This document shows, piece after piece, positions 35,063-45,749 of a DNA stretch of 64,000 nucleotides; the first letter of the stretch is position 1, and every line of letters begins with the position of its first letter. Source of the stretch: Margaritifera margaritifera (Eukaryota > Mollusca > Bivalvia > Unionida > Margaritiferidae); the NCBI GenBank assembly GCA_029931535.1, contig JAQPZY010001419.1, forward strand, positions 2,645,001-2,709,000, given 5' to 3'. The position numbers and the translations under genes are program-made. The notes beneath the pieces are model-generated. The model saw only the letters and a list, made by a program, of their open reading frames with translations, did no database searches and was not told the origin of the DNA.

Positions 35063-35378
35063 ATAGATTTTTGTCTTTGAGTATAGTTTTCTTCAATTCT
35101 GTATTTGGCCAAGTCACTGCATACTCATCAGTAAGCTTAAATCCTATACCAACTCGTAAATAACCGTCGGTTGTACAACGACATCCCATAACATAAAATA
35201 TCTTGCACTTTTTGTTGTACATTGACCCCATAGTTTCTGGGTCTTTGCATAAAAATCTCGTGTAAACAAACTTAGAGCATTTGTGACGTTCGCGTAGAAT
35301 TATGGCATCACAACTGTCGTTTAAAATCTTCCTCTCCTCCTTTCTGTTCAACTGGAGTTTTCTGCATCTCTCTATCAA
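34863..35378 (-). CDS. 171-codon hypothetical ORF of the virus-like element
   Basis: Open from 35378 to 34863 and one of the longest intact frames in the element. It shows a Lys/Glu-rich start ('NRKEERKILNDSCDAIILRE'), then Cys-containing 'FLCKDPETMGSMYNKKCKIF', 'GFKLTDEYAVTWPNTELKK', 'MRPGDLFCFKTD' and an acidic end 'DDDEDD'. An upstream piece in another frame (35410-35530) has ATG near 35523 and 'MFYEDFDDDELQEFINRNRF', and might be its original N-terminus. No family recognised. Confidence 0.45.
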   Translation of the reverse strand: MIERCRKLQLNRKEERKILNDSCDAIILRERHKCSKFVYTRFLCKDPETMGSMYNKKCKIFYVMGCRCTTDGYLRVGIGFKLTDEYAVTWPNTELKKTILKDKNLFARDLQSMRPGDLFCFKTDAENLEITITGEKSVTSNGRTIKYYSLRASLQLLIDDDEDDTCCYVHH

Positions 35379-35564
35379 TTATTCTATCACCAGCCTCTTA
35401 AAGCATTTGCGCCCACAATTTTTTTTTTTATAAACATGCTTCCGCCAATTTTGTATTTTTGATAAATCTATTGCGGTTTATAAATTCTTGCAACTCATCA
35501 TCATCAAAATCTTCGTAAAACATTTTCCTATATTATAATACCAAAAGCATTTTTCTAAATAATT

Positions 35565-36028
35565 TCTTCTTGGTGATCCTCCAGATTACTATAATAATCG
35601 CTTGATGTTTCGGTGTTATTGTCGTCGTCATCGTCATTGTCATCATCATTATAGTATTCGCTCGTTTTGCTATCTGTACTAGGCGGTGCAGCCAACGTTA
35701 GGGACTTTATTTTTTCTTGCACAATATCAAATAATGTTTTTTCAGGTTGCTTGTTATATTATCCTCCAAGTAGACGTCGCTTTTTTTCGAGAATAATTCT
35801 TAAGCTGATTAATTTATCAAGATGCTCCGGATACGTGTTTGAAAAATCATACAACATCTTTTGAGCCTCTTTGACAAATCTATATGACGCATTTAAGCGA
35901 AACAATGACTTAATCTTTTCTGTGACGTTTCGCACACTCCACTGGTTTGGTAGATTAATTCCCGACTCGGATATTTTCATAAATTCTTTTAGAATACTAT
36001 ATGCATCCATCTGTCGATTTTTCGCCAT
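35565..36028 (-). pseudogene. Hypothetical ORF at the right end of the element, one in-frame stop
   Basis: ATG 36028, preceded by 'ggtatataaca', a TATA-like motif shared with the 30799 start. The first 89 codons ('MAKNRQMDAYSILKEFMKIS', 'NVTEKIKSLFRLNASYRFV', 'RIILEKKRRLLGG') end at TAA 35759. The same frame continues with 'EKTLFDIVQEKIKSLTLAAP', a run of Asp/Asn ('NDDDNDDDDDNN') and 'LEDHQEEII' to a stop near 35565. I read it as one helical protein of about 155 residues with an acidic tail and one nonsense change. Unknown function. Confidence 0.5.
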
Positions 36029-36045
36029 TGTTATATACCAGGGTA
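36016..36045 (-). promoter_or_regulatory. TATATAACA motif before the rightmost element ORF
   Basis: On the minus strand 'ggtatataaca' lies immediately before ATG 36028. The same 'tatataacaa' precedes ATG 30799. Such a short TATA-to-ATG distance is like viral promoters, but only two copies are seen. Confidence 0.35.
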
Positions 36046-37110
36046 AATATCTAATATAAATATATTCTCTGCGTTAGTTGATATAATATATTTTATGTCA
36101 GCGAAAACATTTTCGACAAATGTTGGTGTAAAATACACAGCTGCAAATAATATCAGACTAACTCAGCTTCGGAGAAAATATTTTCTGTTGTGGAGAAAAT
36201 AATATTAGCATTATCGCTTACACAATCGGTGGCGATCAATAATTGTGTTTTCACAGTAGTATAGTTGTAAACAATAATCGAGGCATGACTGCAGCACTGT
36301 AATAGGCGCAGCTTTGTTAGTATAGCAACCCTCAATACACATCACTGCGCTAGCTGGGAAATATTGCTGTGTGAAATTCCCGTAGCGCGATCTTGATAGC
36401 GATTGCTACGCTGGCTGGGAAATTTCCGGAGAGACTTAAGAGTATAAATCGTAGCCATTACCCGCTGGAAATAATATTTTATAAGCCCACATCGTATGCA
36501 CTAATATGTAACGACTAAGATAAAATACTAAAATCGTGGGGCATAGAAGGGCTGACTTATCCCAGCTATCCGGTCTAAATTGCCTAATATACCTCTACTG
36601 CAGATGCATCAAATAAAGGTAACATTATTTAATAGCAGAACAGGTGAGCCACACAAATCAAGTCACTTACATGAAATGTTTTAAAATGGTAGCGTGCTAA
36701 TGTATGGACTACATCATGATATAAAATACTTTATGAGCAAAAGCATTGTTAGTACAAGTCGCATCAGTTAGTAGCACAAGGTTTTGCTCGTAAAGGTTGG
36801 TAACATCAAGCTGTGACTAACAGCAAACAGCAAAGAATTGCATGTGCTGTTCTAACTGAAAAGTACTTATAAATATTTAATACAGATGTACAGAGCAGAA
36901 GCATACAAGTGCATGAGGATGTCGTGTGTGTCAAGCAACTAGCAGAATAAAGATTAAAATACTCCTTCGTATCTTATTATTTCTTATATTCAAGGTTAGT
37001 ATGGTTAGTATCGAGTCATGCATGTTATGGGTGTTCAATATATGTATTCATTTATTCATTACTCATCTATACAAAAATAAGGGGGAGGGGGATAAAGAAA
37101 GGAACTTAGT
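36046..37110. other. Non-coding flank right of the virus-like element
   Basis: A local imperfect repeat 'gctagctgggaaatattgc'/'gctggctgggaaatttcc' with 'gtagcg' and 'gctacg' arms at about 36350-36425 is visible. No integrase, no TIR matching the left flank, and no gene were recognised. Confidence 0.4.
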
Positions 37111-37114
37111 CTGG

Positions 37115-37275
37115 GTTCAAAGTTTATTGGTGCTGGTGCACCATAGCCTTTAGTGCTAAAGGTTCTTCTTCACAAAGTTTCGAGTTTGGGAGCAGTGATG
37201 CTGCTGCACTATAGCCTTTGGTAACAAGGGTTCTGGTTCACAAAGTTTCTGGTTCGGGTGCACCAAATATGTCTG
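37115..37275. repeat. Degenerate tandem repeat, about 65-bp unit
   Basis: Two to three imperfect units marked by 'gcaccatagcctttagtgct', 'gcactatagcctttggtaac' and 'cacaaagtttc'. Confidence 0.5.
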
Positions 37276-37702
37276 GTTCACTGCTTCTATGATTTACCCA
37301 TCTTGCTGCAATGGTTTGCTCACAAGCAGATTACAAAGTTCTATGATATGAATTTCACACAAAAGGTGTGAATTATATAAAAAGAATAAAGAATCAATAT
37401 AATTTTAATGAGTTTAGAATTATAGATTATAGGCACATTTAATATAAATCGAGTTATTATACGAAGATCTAGGCTATTCAGATTCTATTGAAATTCCCAA
37501 AAAGAAAGGAGTCCAAAAAAGTTTCTTTTTTTTAAAAATCACAAAATAACAACTCTGCTAGTGCTATTTTGTGCAAGAAAATAAATTAGACAATTTTAGC
37601 AAGTTTACCATTACCACATCAGACTTTAAAGTTGGCCGAGCCATTTCAGAACGAAAGAGTAAAATTCTAGTTACGCGCCTTTGACAAAGACTAGAGAGTG
37701 GC

Positions 37703-37915
37703 AAGGGTCGTTGTTGCTTGTTTAATTACATTATAGATGTGTGCGGCCATTCGACCATGAACGTCTTGTCACAAAGGTCGTTTTGTTGTTTGTTTTGTTG
37801 AATTAAAGACGTGTTCGGCCATTTGGTCATGTACGTCTATACAAAGGTCGTTCGTTCGTTCGTTTGATTAACGACGTGTGCGGCCATTCGGCCATTTACG
37901 TCGAGACAAAGGTCG
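37703..37915. repeat. Tandem repeat, about 68-bp unit, three copies
   Basis: Units start with 'aaaggtcgtt' near 37703, 37773, 37843 and 37908 (last partial). Each contains 'gtgtgcggccattcg' (or 'gtgttcggccatttgg') followed by 'catgtacgtc'-type sequence. Confidence 0.8.
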
Positions 37916-37999
37916 TGAACGCTGACCTCCTTTTATACTATTATTATTACCCAAGCAGAATTTAGCGCCTCCGATCATCGAGCACTAAAGAAATATTGA

Positions 38000-38090
38000 C
38001 CAATCAAAATCACACCTAAACATTCTATGCTGAGACTGACGTCAGCGTGCAAACACGAGGACCCAAAGCACGAGGCATGCTATATATAGA
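38000..38090 (+). promoter_or_regulatory. Orphan promoter-like block: CCAAT, CRE and TATA
   Basis: CCAAT at 38000-38004, a perfect palindromic cAMP-response element TGACGTCA at 38037-38044 and TATATATA at 38081-38088, in the order and spacing of a pol II core promoter on the + strand. Downstream, only a short non-conserved open frame is seen, so no gene can be assigned. It could belong to a non-coding RNA, a lost mobile element or be chance. Confidence 0.4.
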
Positions 38091-39013
38091 ATTAGTCCTA
38101 CAGATTTCCACACGAATGACTACAAATAAAATGCTAAATATACAAGATATCATACATTTAAGATGCAAGTTGACAAGTCATGTGATAAAAATGTGCAATC
38201 AGTCAAAAATACATCTCTTGCAGCATCCGTGGACAAGACATCGTGCTCCACATGAATGAACATTCAAATCACGTCTGCCAAAAAAAGTCTACTTACTTGT
38301 GAATGAACATTGGGACATTTAAGCGTAAAAGTTCGGTATAACAAATGCGGTCATTCATAATTATCTGAAATAGCACACTTTATGGACAAAAATGCATGTT
38401 ACGATGGTGCAGTGAATGAGAAATGCCATGCTGTAAACATGCTAAAAATGACACGATGAATTACAAATATTCCAGATAAACCGTACCGGCATAACAATAG
38501 ACTACATATATACATACATATATACATATTCATTTTGTTTTAATCGCAAAACTATATTAAGGTGTCAAGACAATTCAAGACTATTCATATAAACTGCCTT
38601 TGAAAATAATACCAGTATATTCCTCCAGCAAGGAAACATTATGACATGGAAGCAATGGATAGGTTACATCAAAGCAAAATGAATATCTTCAGTCAGGAAC
38701 TAATCTGCTATCAAACCTTGGCATAGAAACGATATGAGTTTAATGTTTTGAAGTCCAGAGGAAATTAGTACATCTACCTCTCCCACTGCATTTTCGCTCA
38801 GAACGTTTTAGGAAATTCTCTCTCTCTCTCTCTCTCTCTCGTTCGTTGTATTTTGTCCATTAGTTGTAGGATGTAGATATTCGTAGCCTTCCTATTTGTA
38901 TTTACAAGGTGGGATGAAACTATATAATAGTGATATATATTAGTTTCTGGAACTTTTCTGTTGTGACAATCCATGATTTGCGGTAAAGATTTTCTCTGTT
39001 ATTAAATACTAAG
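38091..39013. other. Non-coding, with a short (TC)n tract
   Basis: A (TC)n run of about 24 bp lies at 38816-38840. No coding feature recognised. Confidence 0.4.
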
Positions 39014-39017
39014 TTAA

Positions 39018-41020
39018 GGGCTATTGGTAATGCACAATTCAGTACAGGTGGGTGGGGATGGTAACCTGAGTGTGAAAAATAGCTACAAATTATGGTAATA
39101 GTGATGTCCCATTTCTTTCATTTAAGTATCCTGCAACATTCTGCAGTGAATGTGTGAAAAAATAACTTATAATTAAAATAAATTCCATACCTTTTTGTCC
39201 ACATACTTTGATGCAGTGACTGTTTGATGCAATATGGAATATGTATGTAGTGAAAAAGAAATGTCACTGACACTTATGAATAATCCATTTAGTTGTTAGG
39301 AGAAGTTGATTGTGGATAAACCTGTGAGAAATTGATCATGAGCTGTATTTCTGCACATGCTGTTTGCCAATAAAAATGGATTTTTGTCAGTCCTGAACAA
39401 CCTTAGCAGTAGTTCCTAAAACAAAGGTAGTGAGGCCTGTACTGGCCATACTCAGCATTTTACGATGAAGACAATGACACAATTACACATGTATTTTGCT
39501 AATAATAATAATGACACAATTTTCAGTGACGAACATTATGATGATCCCCAAAATGAATAGTCTGGAATATTTTTATATTTTCTGCTCACATGTCTTTCTG
39601 TACATGATGTCCATCTATCTACTCTACCACAATTGGTAATTTAGTTTTCGATATTGTATTAATTATTGAATCTTGAGTTTAAATCTGACCACATTCTTGG
39701 TATCCTTGTAATGGGTTCAACGCAAAATGTACACAATGTAAGACTTTGGTCTAATATTTCACCTTTATGTGGACCACCAGCCACATTAAGCCGCCTCCTT
39801 GTATCCTGCGTTCTAAAGCACTCCATATCTGTGCAAATGACTACACTGTACAACGATAAAAACTAATGTATCCAGTGTCCAAATGTCACACACAAAACAA
39901 TATCAATAACTATTTATCACAAATACCAAAAGAAGTCTCTAAATCACCACTAATATGTATATAATTAATCGTACAAACACGTGTCCACTATTTCCCAACA
40001 CGTGGCCTATTCGACACACCGTAGAATCCACTAGAAAGACACATTGATATATACATGTATACATGTCATATTCACCGTCACTAAGCATGTTACGCTATAA
40101 TTGGTTTAACATTCACGATTAGTGACAACGGCAACATCCAAAAGAAATGAACGAAGTACCTTCTTCTAAAGTATGCAACTGCTCATATATCGTACCAGTT
40201 TGTAATTTTGTTAAAATTTGTCTTTTTCTCAATTTAAACCACCCTTTTGCTTTGAGAGAAGTGGGTTCTCACACAGTAGCGGAAACACATACTACAGCTA
40301 GAATAGTTCCCATACTTACAAGCAAATTCAATATATATCCCATTTATGCATGCATATAAGGTTTATTTAGGATAATTATCTAATGTCAAGCACTTTTCAT
40401 TATCTTTAGACTGGTATTAAGAACCGAGGTCTCATAATACCCGAAGATATTAACTTTGGCAGATTAATATTTTTACAGAACTACATGCGGTGAAAGAAGT
40501 GATGAAAAGAAGTGAAATGTAAATAAATCATTTCATAGTATGTATTTCATAAATATTTAAGTTCGCTATTAACAGTACTGACCACAACTGTACTTTCTAT
40601 ATGGAAAGTTTATTAGCCATCGGGCTACATATATGCATGTAATATGACCGTTAGTCATGGGACTGGGTCAACTGGAAAAACTACAATATGGCAGCCCATT
40701 ACATGGCATCGTGATGTTTGCTACATGCAGTGTACACAAGGCCCAATGTATATGCAAAATGTAACGCTCTTTGCTTCTTGCTTAGTTTCCAAGTAACACG
40801 ATAATTACAATACAATAGCTAAATTCTGTCTCCGTGTCGTGATCTATTGCGCGTAAAATGCAATTTCAAATTGTCTATTTTAGCTTTTATATATAACTTT
40901 TCCACAAAACAAATTGTAAGTTAATAATTTATAATGTACCACCTATTACGTGCTATACGTGATAATTTGCTATACCACACCCACCCACCCTCTGAAGCCT
41001 ATTCGCATTACCGATAGCCC
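39018..41020. mobile_element. Non-autonomous piggyBac-like element, 2003 bp, TTAA target duplications
   Basis: The ends are inverted repeats. The left end 'GGGCTATTGGTAATGC' at 39018 and the right end (reverse-complemented) 'GGGCTATCGGTAATGC' ending 41020 differ at one position in 16. A second inverted block 'ttcag...gtgggtggg' lies just inside each end. Both outer edges are TTAA (39014-39017 and 41021-41024), the target-site duplication of piggyBac elements. No transposase gene is visible; open frames inside (39659-39853, 40147-40359) lack known domains. Typical piggyBac ends start with CCC rather than GGG, so the superfamily call is not certain. Confidence 0.68.
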
Positions 41021-41024
41021 TTAA

Positions 41025-41474
41025 CTCAATTTTTTCCATAATTCTTCGAATTGTATTTATATTGTATTTTGTACTTTTATGAAAAATATGTGTTATATTA
41101 GTGATCAGAAAATATATGCAAGGGGTTCTTCTAATAAACTGGTAACGTATTATTTTGTTTTAAATGAACTTTTAAAATTATTTGTGCAAGAATTTCAGAG
41201 CACAGGATAGTGTTGCTGTAACGGTACATGTGGTAACGTTGACTTTTAATTAGCAATTAATTAATATGGCGATGCTCAAGATTCTTCAGGGCAGATCATG
41301 TGAAGGTATTTTTACGTGAAGACTTTGCATACAATGGGTCTTATCATACTACGTCACGAGCACGCGGAATACTTCGGTCATTTTGATAGTGGTCTTATGT
41401 CTCAGCCAATTTAATGATCGATCAAAGTTTTGAAGAAATCAGAAAATCAGAACCACTCATACAAGGAAATGAAC

Positions 41475-41527
<53 letters not shown>

Positions 41528-41755
41528 GGTTCGTTTTTCCTTTAATTTTGCTACACGTATGATTTTTTTTTTTAAAAATAAATAATTTAGCGCACCGAAG
41601 ACATTAAAATGTCAGGCATTTGTCTCACACAGCCTTTTGTCAAAGCGGCCGAGATTTTTTTCTTTACAAAACTTGCTGCAATTGACTGAGGTTCAAGGCT
41701 AATGCAGAAAAGTCAGAGATCATCCAAATGTAGCATTGTGATCTTGTATAATAGA
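41025..41755. other. Non-coding with a poly-A tract
   Basis: A poly-A run of about 46 bp lies at 41476-41521. It could be the tail of a retrocopy, but no LINE, SINE or gene copy can be recognised to its left. Confidence 0.45.
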
Positions 41756-41756
41756 C

Positions 41757-42115
41757 TAATAATAATCTCGTTCTCTCAGACGGAAAGAGATTATTACGGC
41801 CCTTCCGGCATATTGGATTCCTTATAAATGTATTCCCGCAAGATGTACTTCACTATGCTACTTTTCTTTTAAAAAGGAATACATTTCTTTTTTTTAAAGA
41901 CAGATTGCTCTCATATTTGTTTTACTGCTGTGAAAGGATTTTCCCCTATTTTATCGAGCTTTGAAAAAAGTAATTTAATTTATTTTATTTAAAATTAATT
42001 CAAAGTCGACCACAGTCGCTTCGTTGTTGCCTGTTGTTAGACTTTTCCCAGTCTATTTAAAGATCGTTGTATGTTTTATGGGTAAACCTGATGACGTCAT
42101 AATTGAAAACTCTTT
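41757..42115 (+). repeat. Palindrome-associated repeat family, direct copy 1
   Basis: Begins with an imperfect palindrome 'aataatctcgttctctcaga'/'cggaaagagattatt', followed by 'acggcccttcc', 'ccttataaatgtattcc', 'gcaagatgtact', 'gtgaaaggattttcc', 'gtcgaccacagtcgc' and 'gatgacgtcata'. Shared in order with 42541-42905 and, inverted, with 19655-19965. Confidence 0.65.
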
Positions 42116-42540
42116 GATATTAATCCAATCAGAGCAACTGTTAAATCGATGCGAAATGGATTACAGTGTCCACCCCATGCATAACTTTGAGGTCAGTCCT
42201 ATGGATCATACATCGAATGTATGTCGATAGCTGCCATTCGGACCACCTTGGCAATTTACGAAACAAGGATTGACAGAGAAGTTACCAATGCATCGAACTA
42301 TTTATACATTCGTTACTTCTTGGCCAATCCAATTGTAGAAATAGTCGAGGTGGTCCAAATAGATTCCGGTTTCTAGTTTACGAAGACATTGCCGACGAAC
42401 AAAATGCATCATTTTTCTGCAAATTACTGCTATGACATACAACTGAGGCATATTTTTATCTCGCAGAAATAGCCGGTCATTCTGATTGAGTTCACCTAGA
42501 AGTCCGGTACAGATTAATTGTGCAACGAAACCGTAGACTA

Positions 42541-42905
42541 CGCATATTTCGTTCTCATTAACGGAACGAGATTATTACGGCTCTTCTATCATATTTTTCA
42601 TTCTTTTGTTTTAATTATAAAGAATACCTTATAAATTTATTCCAGCAAGATTTACTCCCCTTGGGTAATCTTCTCTCTTTAAAAGCAGATTGCTGTCCAA
42701 GTTTGTTTGATTGCTGTGAAACGATTTATTTTCTTCATTTTATTGAACTTTGAAAATAGTGTTTTATTCTCTTTCCTTTGAATTTTAATTTAAAAGGACC
42801 ACTGTTGCATTGTTCTTGTCTGATACTAGTCTTTTCATATTTATTTAAAGCTCGGTGTGTGACGTGCAAGAAAACATTACGACATCATAAACGAAAACAA
42901 TTGTA
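42541..42905 (+). repeat. Palindrome-associated repeat family, direct copy 2
   Basis: Same series as 41757-42115 about 785 bp further on: 'cgttctcattaacggaacgag', 'attattacggctcttc', 'ccttataaatttattcc', 'gcaagatttactcc', 'gtgaaacgattt', 'ggaccactgttgc' and 'aaagctcggtgtgtgacg'. The copies are diverged, so the duplication is old. No coding capacity. Confidence 0.65.
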
Positions 42906-43239
42906 GAATCGAAACGTTCTCAGCTTTTTTCATCGCGAGCTAGATAAAACCTCGGATATAAATAAAGACCATTTTTAACATCCCTCAAGCCCGTTATTTT
43001 TTTATTTATTAAGGGCATAATAGCTTCAATGACATCACAATAACTAGATGGCATGACGTCACTAACACTAACGCAAGCAATAGTTACAGGCTATGCATAA
43101 TATTTTTTTTTCCTTGCAAAGCTGCAGAAATAACATTACAAATTAAAAGTTGATATGGGGTCCAGTGTTTTTTTCAGAACCTACCACTTTATAAGAATCT
43201 AGCTGGATGTTCGTCCGCAAAAGCTGACCAATTTGTTTA

Positions 43240-43325
43240 TGTATCACTACAATTACCTTCGAGTCTCTTTCAGAGAATTGAAGTTATTCTACTCGCATTG
43301 GAAAGAGACAAGGATGCTCTGAATA
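43240..43325. repeat. Hairpin-forming dispersed repeat, copy 2
   Basis: 'gtatcactac', 'cgagtctctttcagaga', 'ctcgcattggaaagagac' and 'aaggatgctctg' match 17600-17675 in order and orientation. Confidence 0.6.
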
Positions 43326-43560
43326 TACTGACGTACTGTGTTTGCCCACAACCAGAGCGTCCTCATACTTTTCCATCTTATGCTAAAAACAAAGACCTCA
43401 TATATAAATAGTGGCCATTTTAAACTGCCCCAAGCCCGCGATTATTTGTACGTCGTAATAAATCGTTTGACCTTACCAGGACGCGATGAGGTGTCATAAC
43501 CAGTTGCAAACCAAGCAATAGTTTAAGGCTCTTGAAAATTAATGCTTTCTTTTTTTCTTT

Positions 43561-43998
43561 TGCAGCGATTTTCCCCTGCATCTTAAGTCGTCCGTTTTGA
43601 TAAGTATCCCCGTATTAAGAACGGGACGGTCCAGTTATGAATAGACTCATCGGGTAACGTGATATGTCACGTGGTACCTAGTGTATATAAAAACCGAAGG
43701 TGAGCTGATCGGAAGTCTGATGCGTATCGTCGTCAAAGCAAGAAGCTTAGAGAAAAGCTAGAAAGTCAAGATAATCGTGAGGTAATTATTCTAACAAGTA
43801 GGCTAGAGGTGAAGTGCCTGAAAAGACTTTCCGCGACTTTAGCGATACTAAAGGTGATAAAGGTAAGCGCCAGGGCTCGAAAAGATTTATCGGGCGCCGA
43901 TACCAATCTCTGGGAAACCAGAGTACGAAAAGCAAGGGGGAAGGTTCGCTACCAAAGCTGTGAATATTCGTTTATGCACGCCCCTTACACGTAACATA
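43561..43998 (+). repeat. Gypsy 5' LTR
   Basis: Starts TGCAGCGATTTT, matching the TGTAGCGATTTT start of the 3' LTR piece at 48371. A TATA box 'gtatataaaaacc' lies at about 43682. The LTR probably ends near '..cgtaaca' at 43998. 'TGGTGGTAGCGGTGGGA' follows within a few bases and is a candidate primer-binding site. Confidence 0.72.
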
Positions 43999-44189
43999 AT
44001 AATTGGTGGTAGCGGTGGGACTGGAAGAAGGTGCTTGTATAATTAGTTTTTTAGCATGTCGTATTGAATACTAGATAACGAATGATTAATAGTCCCACCT
44101 GATTCAAGGCGCAGACAAAGTGCTGAGGATAGAGATGTAGCTGGAGAGTTTGCGCTGATTAACGAATCTTTCAATGAAACTTTCGGGAT

Positions 44190-45640
44190 GGCGGTTCGCC
44201 CAAAAGGAGCACACGACATTCAAAGCATAGCGCCAATGAAGATATCATTAAGATTGTGAGTGAGCTAGCAGCAAAAATCGAAGATAGCCTGGGTAAGCAC
44301 ATTGATGACACATTAGAGGCAGCCCTGTGCGCTGTTCATGATAGTATTGCCCAATTAGCAACTAGTACAAAAAATGTTGCGGCGCAGGTACAAAACAAGG
44401 CGCCGTGCGCCGTGGTGCAGGCTCAAGGATCGCATGCGTCAGGTAAAGCGTCGTGCGCTGATACACAGCCGCAGGGGTCGCATGCGTCTGGAACGCATGA
44501 GCTGTCCCATAACATCTTGGCGCCAGACAATAGTAGTACACAACATGTTAATATTGTGCAAGATAGTAAAAACGAAGATATAGATTCTGGTGTGCGAAAT
44601 CAGATTGTAAAACTTTCCGCGTATTTTCGATCCAAAATGTTGCGCAAGCACAACGTTTGAGCCCAACGAACGCACACATAACTTACTCCCGGCCGTTGCT
44701 GCAATAAGTAGTATATATGGTAAAAGTCCTTAGCCATGTTTGCGAGCGCACATGTCTACTACAGCTTAGTTGCCAAATAAGACAAGTCAGACGAAATCAT
44801 GTCGTATCAAACCAGCAACATTTTATGGGACTGGTTCCTGGCTTCATTATAAGTCCCATTTCGAGGCATGTGCCCACCTTAATAGTTGGAGCACCGAGCA
44901 AAAGGCATGTATCTCGCCGTTTCCCTTCGTGGACAAGCGCAAGGCATCCTCGGAAGCCTGAAGGATGGTGCTGGTGAGAATTATGAGCGTCTTTCAAAGG
45001 CGCTTGAGGAACGATTTTCACCTCCCAAGCAAACGGAATTATATAGAGCGCAGATGAAATAGAGAAGACAAAGAGCTGGAGAAACAATTCCTGAACTTGG
45101 ACAAAGTATCAGGAGACTTGTTCACTTAGCCTATCGACAACACCGGGCGATTAACTCAAGTTGTGGCCAAAGAAACTTTTATTGACGCACTGGTAGATTA
45201 GGATATGCGACTTCGTATTCAACAGGCGCGGCCAAACATTTTAAATGATGCCATATACCTAGCCGTAGAATTGGAAGCCTTTGATCGCACAGAAAAACAA
45301 TGCAAGGGCGACAATATTCAGTTAGAAGCCGACGATAAAGAAGGGAACGAAATATCAGAATCAGTAACGATGGAGCATATGTTAGTTCCGCTGAAACAGA
45401 TGATCGGAGGGCTCCATGACGAAATAATTATGTTGAAAAAGTCATCCGAGCGCGATAAAGTCCCAAGTACTAACGTTAGAGCGGATTATTATCAGAATTC
45501 TAGCTCTAAACCCCTGACTCGCGTCAAAAATGTTTCAAATGTGGCCAGAGGGGACATATTAAGAAAAATTGTCCAGAATTAAACAAATTTAAAAAAGATG
45601 GTAACAGAAACACGAAGGGTCAAGCTGCAGCCGGAGCAGC
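44190..45640 (+). pseudogene. Gypsy gag relic with CCHC zinc knuckle
   Basis: Fragments in several frames. A helical N-terminal part spans 44256-44660 with two repeats of 'GSHASGKASCA/GSHASGTHE'. A capsid part has 'HFEACAHLNSW' and, near 44990-45300, 'RLRNDFHLPSK' and 'RLRIQQARPNILNDAIYLAVE'. After a frameshift at about 45520 the zinc knuckle CX2CX4HX4C follows ('CFKCGQRGHIKKNC', 45531-45572). Several stops interrupt the capsid. The product would have packaged the element's RNA. Confidence 0.75.
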
Positions 45641-45749
45641 GCGGATATTGCGCAGGCGCCAGGGCTGGCGTCGTGACAGTCATCCAAACCGACATCGGGG
45701 GAAAAGAAAACAACCGGCGGTACTCGGTTTGAGTCCAATCTGTATCTAC

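Larger units (their letters stand above)
25571..36028 (-). mobile_element. Decayed Polinton/Maverick (adintovirus-like) virus-like element
   Basis: A 10.5-kb block of closely packed, mostly minus-strand, mostly intronless ORFs. It carries the marker set of Polinton/adintovirus elements: protein-primed PolB, packaging-ATPase N-terminus, major and minor capsid-like proteins, adenain-like protease, small basic pX/pVI-like proteins, and a phospholipase A2. Family members are usually 15-20 kb, integrate through a retroviral-type integrase and have terminal inverted repeats. Here I find no integrase and no TIRs, the polymerase lacks its C-terminal half, and the ATPase is cut. Most genes carry stops or frameshifts, so the copy is inactive. 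The base composition (about 45% GC by eye) is higher than in the AT-rich flanks, supporting an insertion. Element limits are those of the recognised ORFs only. Confidence 0.88.

Noticed and set aside
25000..41500. Terminal inverted repeats of the virus-like element
   Set aside because: I compared flanks at 24.4-25.6 kb with 36.0-37.7 kb by eye and found no matching inverted ends. The inverted pair at 39018/41020 bounds a different element.
41476..41521. Poly-A tract as the tail of a processed retrocopy
   Set aside because: No recognisable gene, LINE or SINE sequence lies to its left and no target-site duplication is visible.
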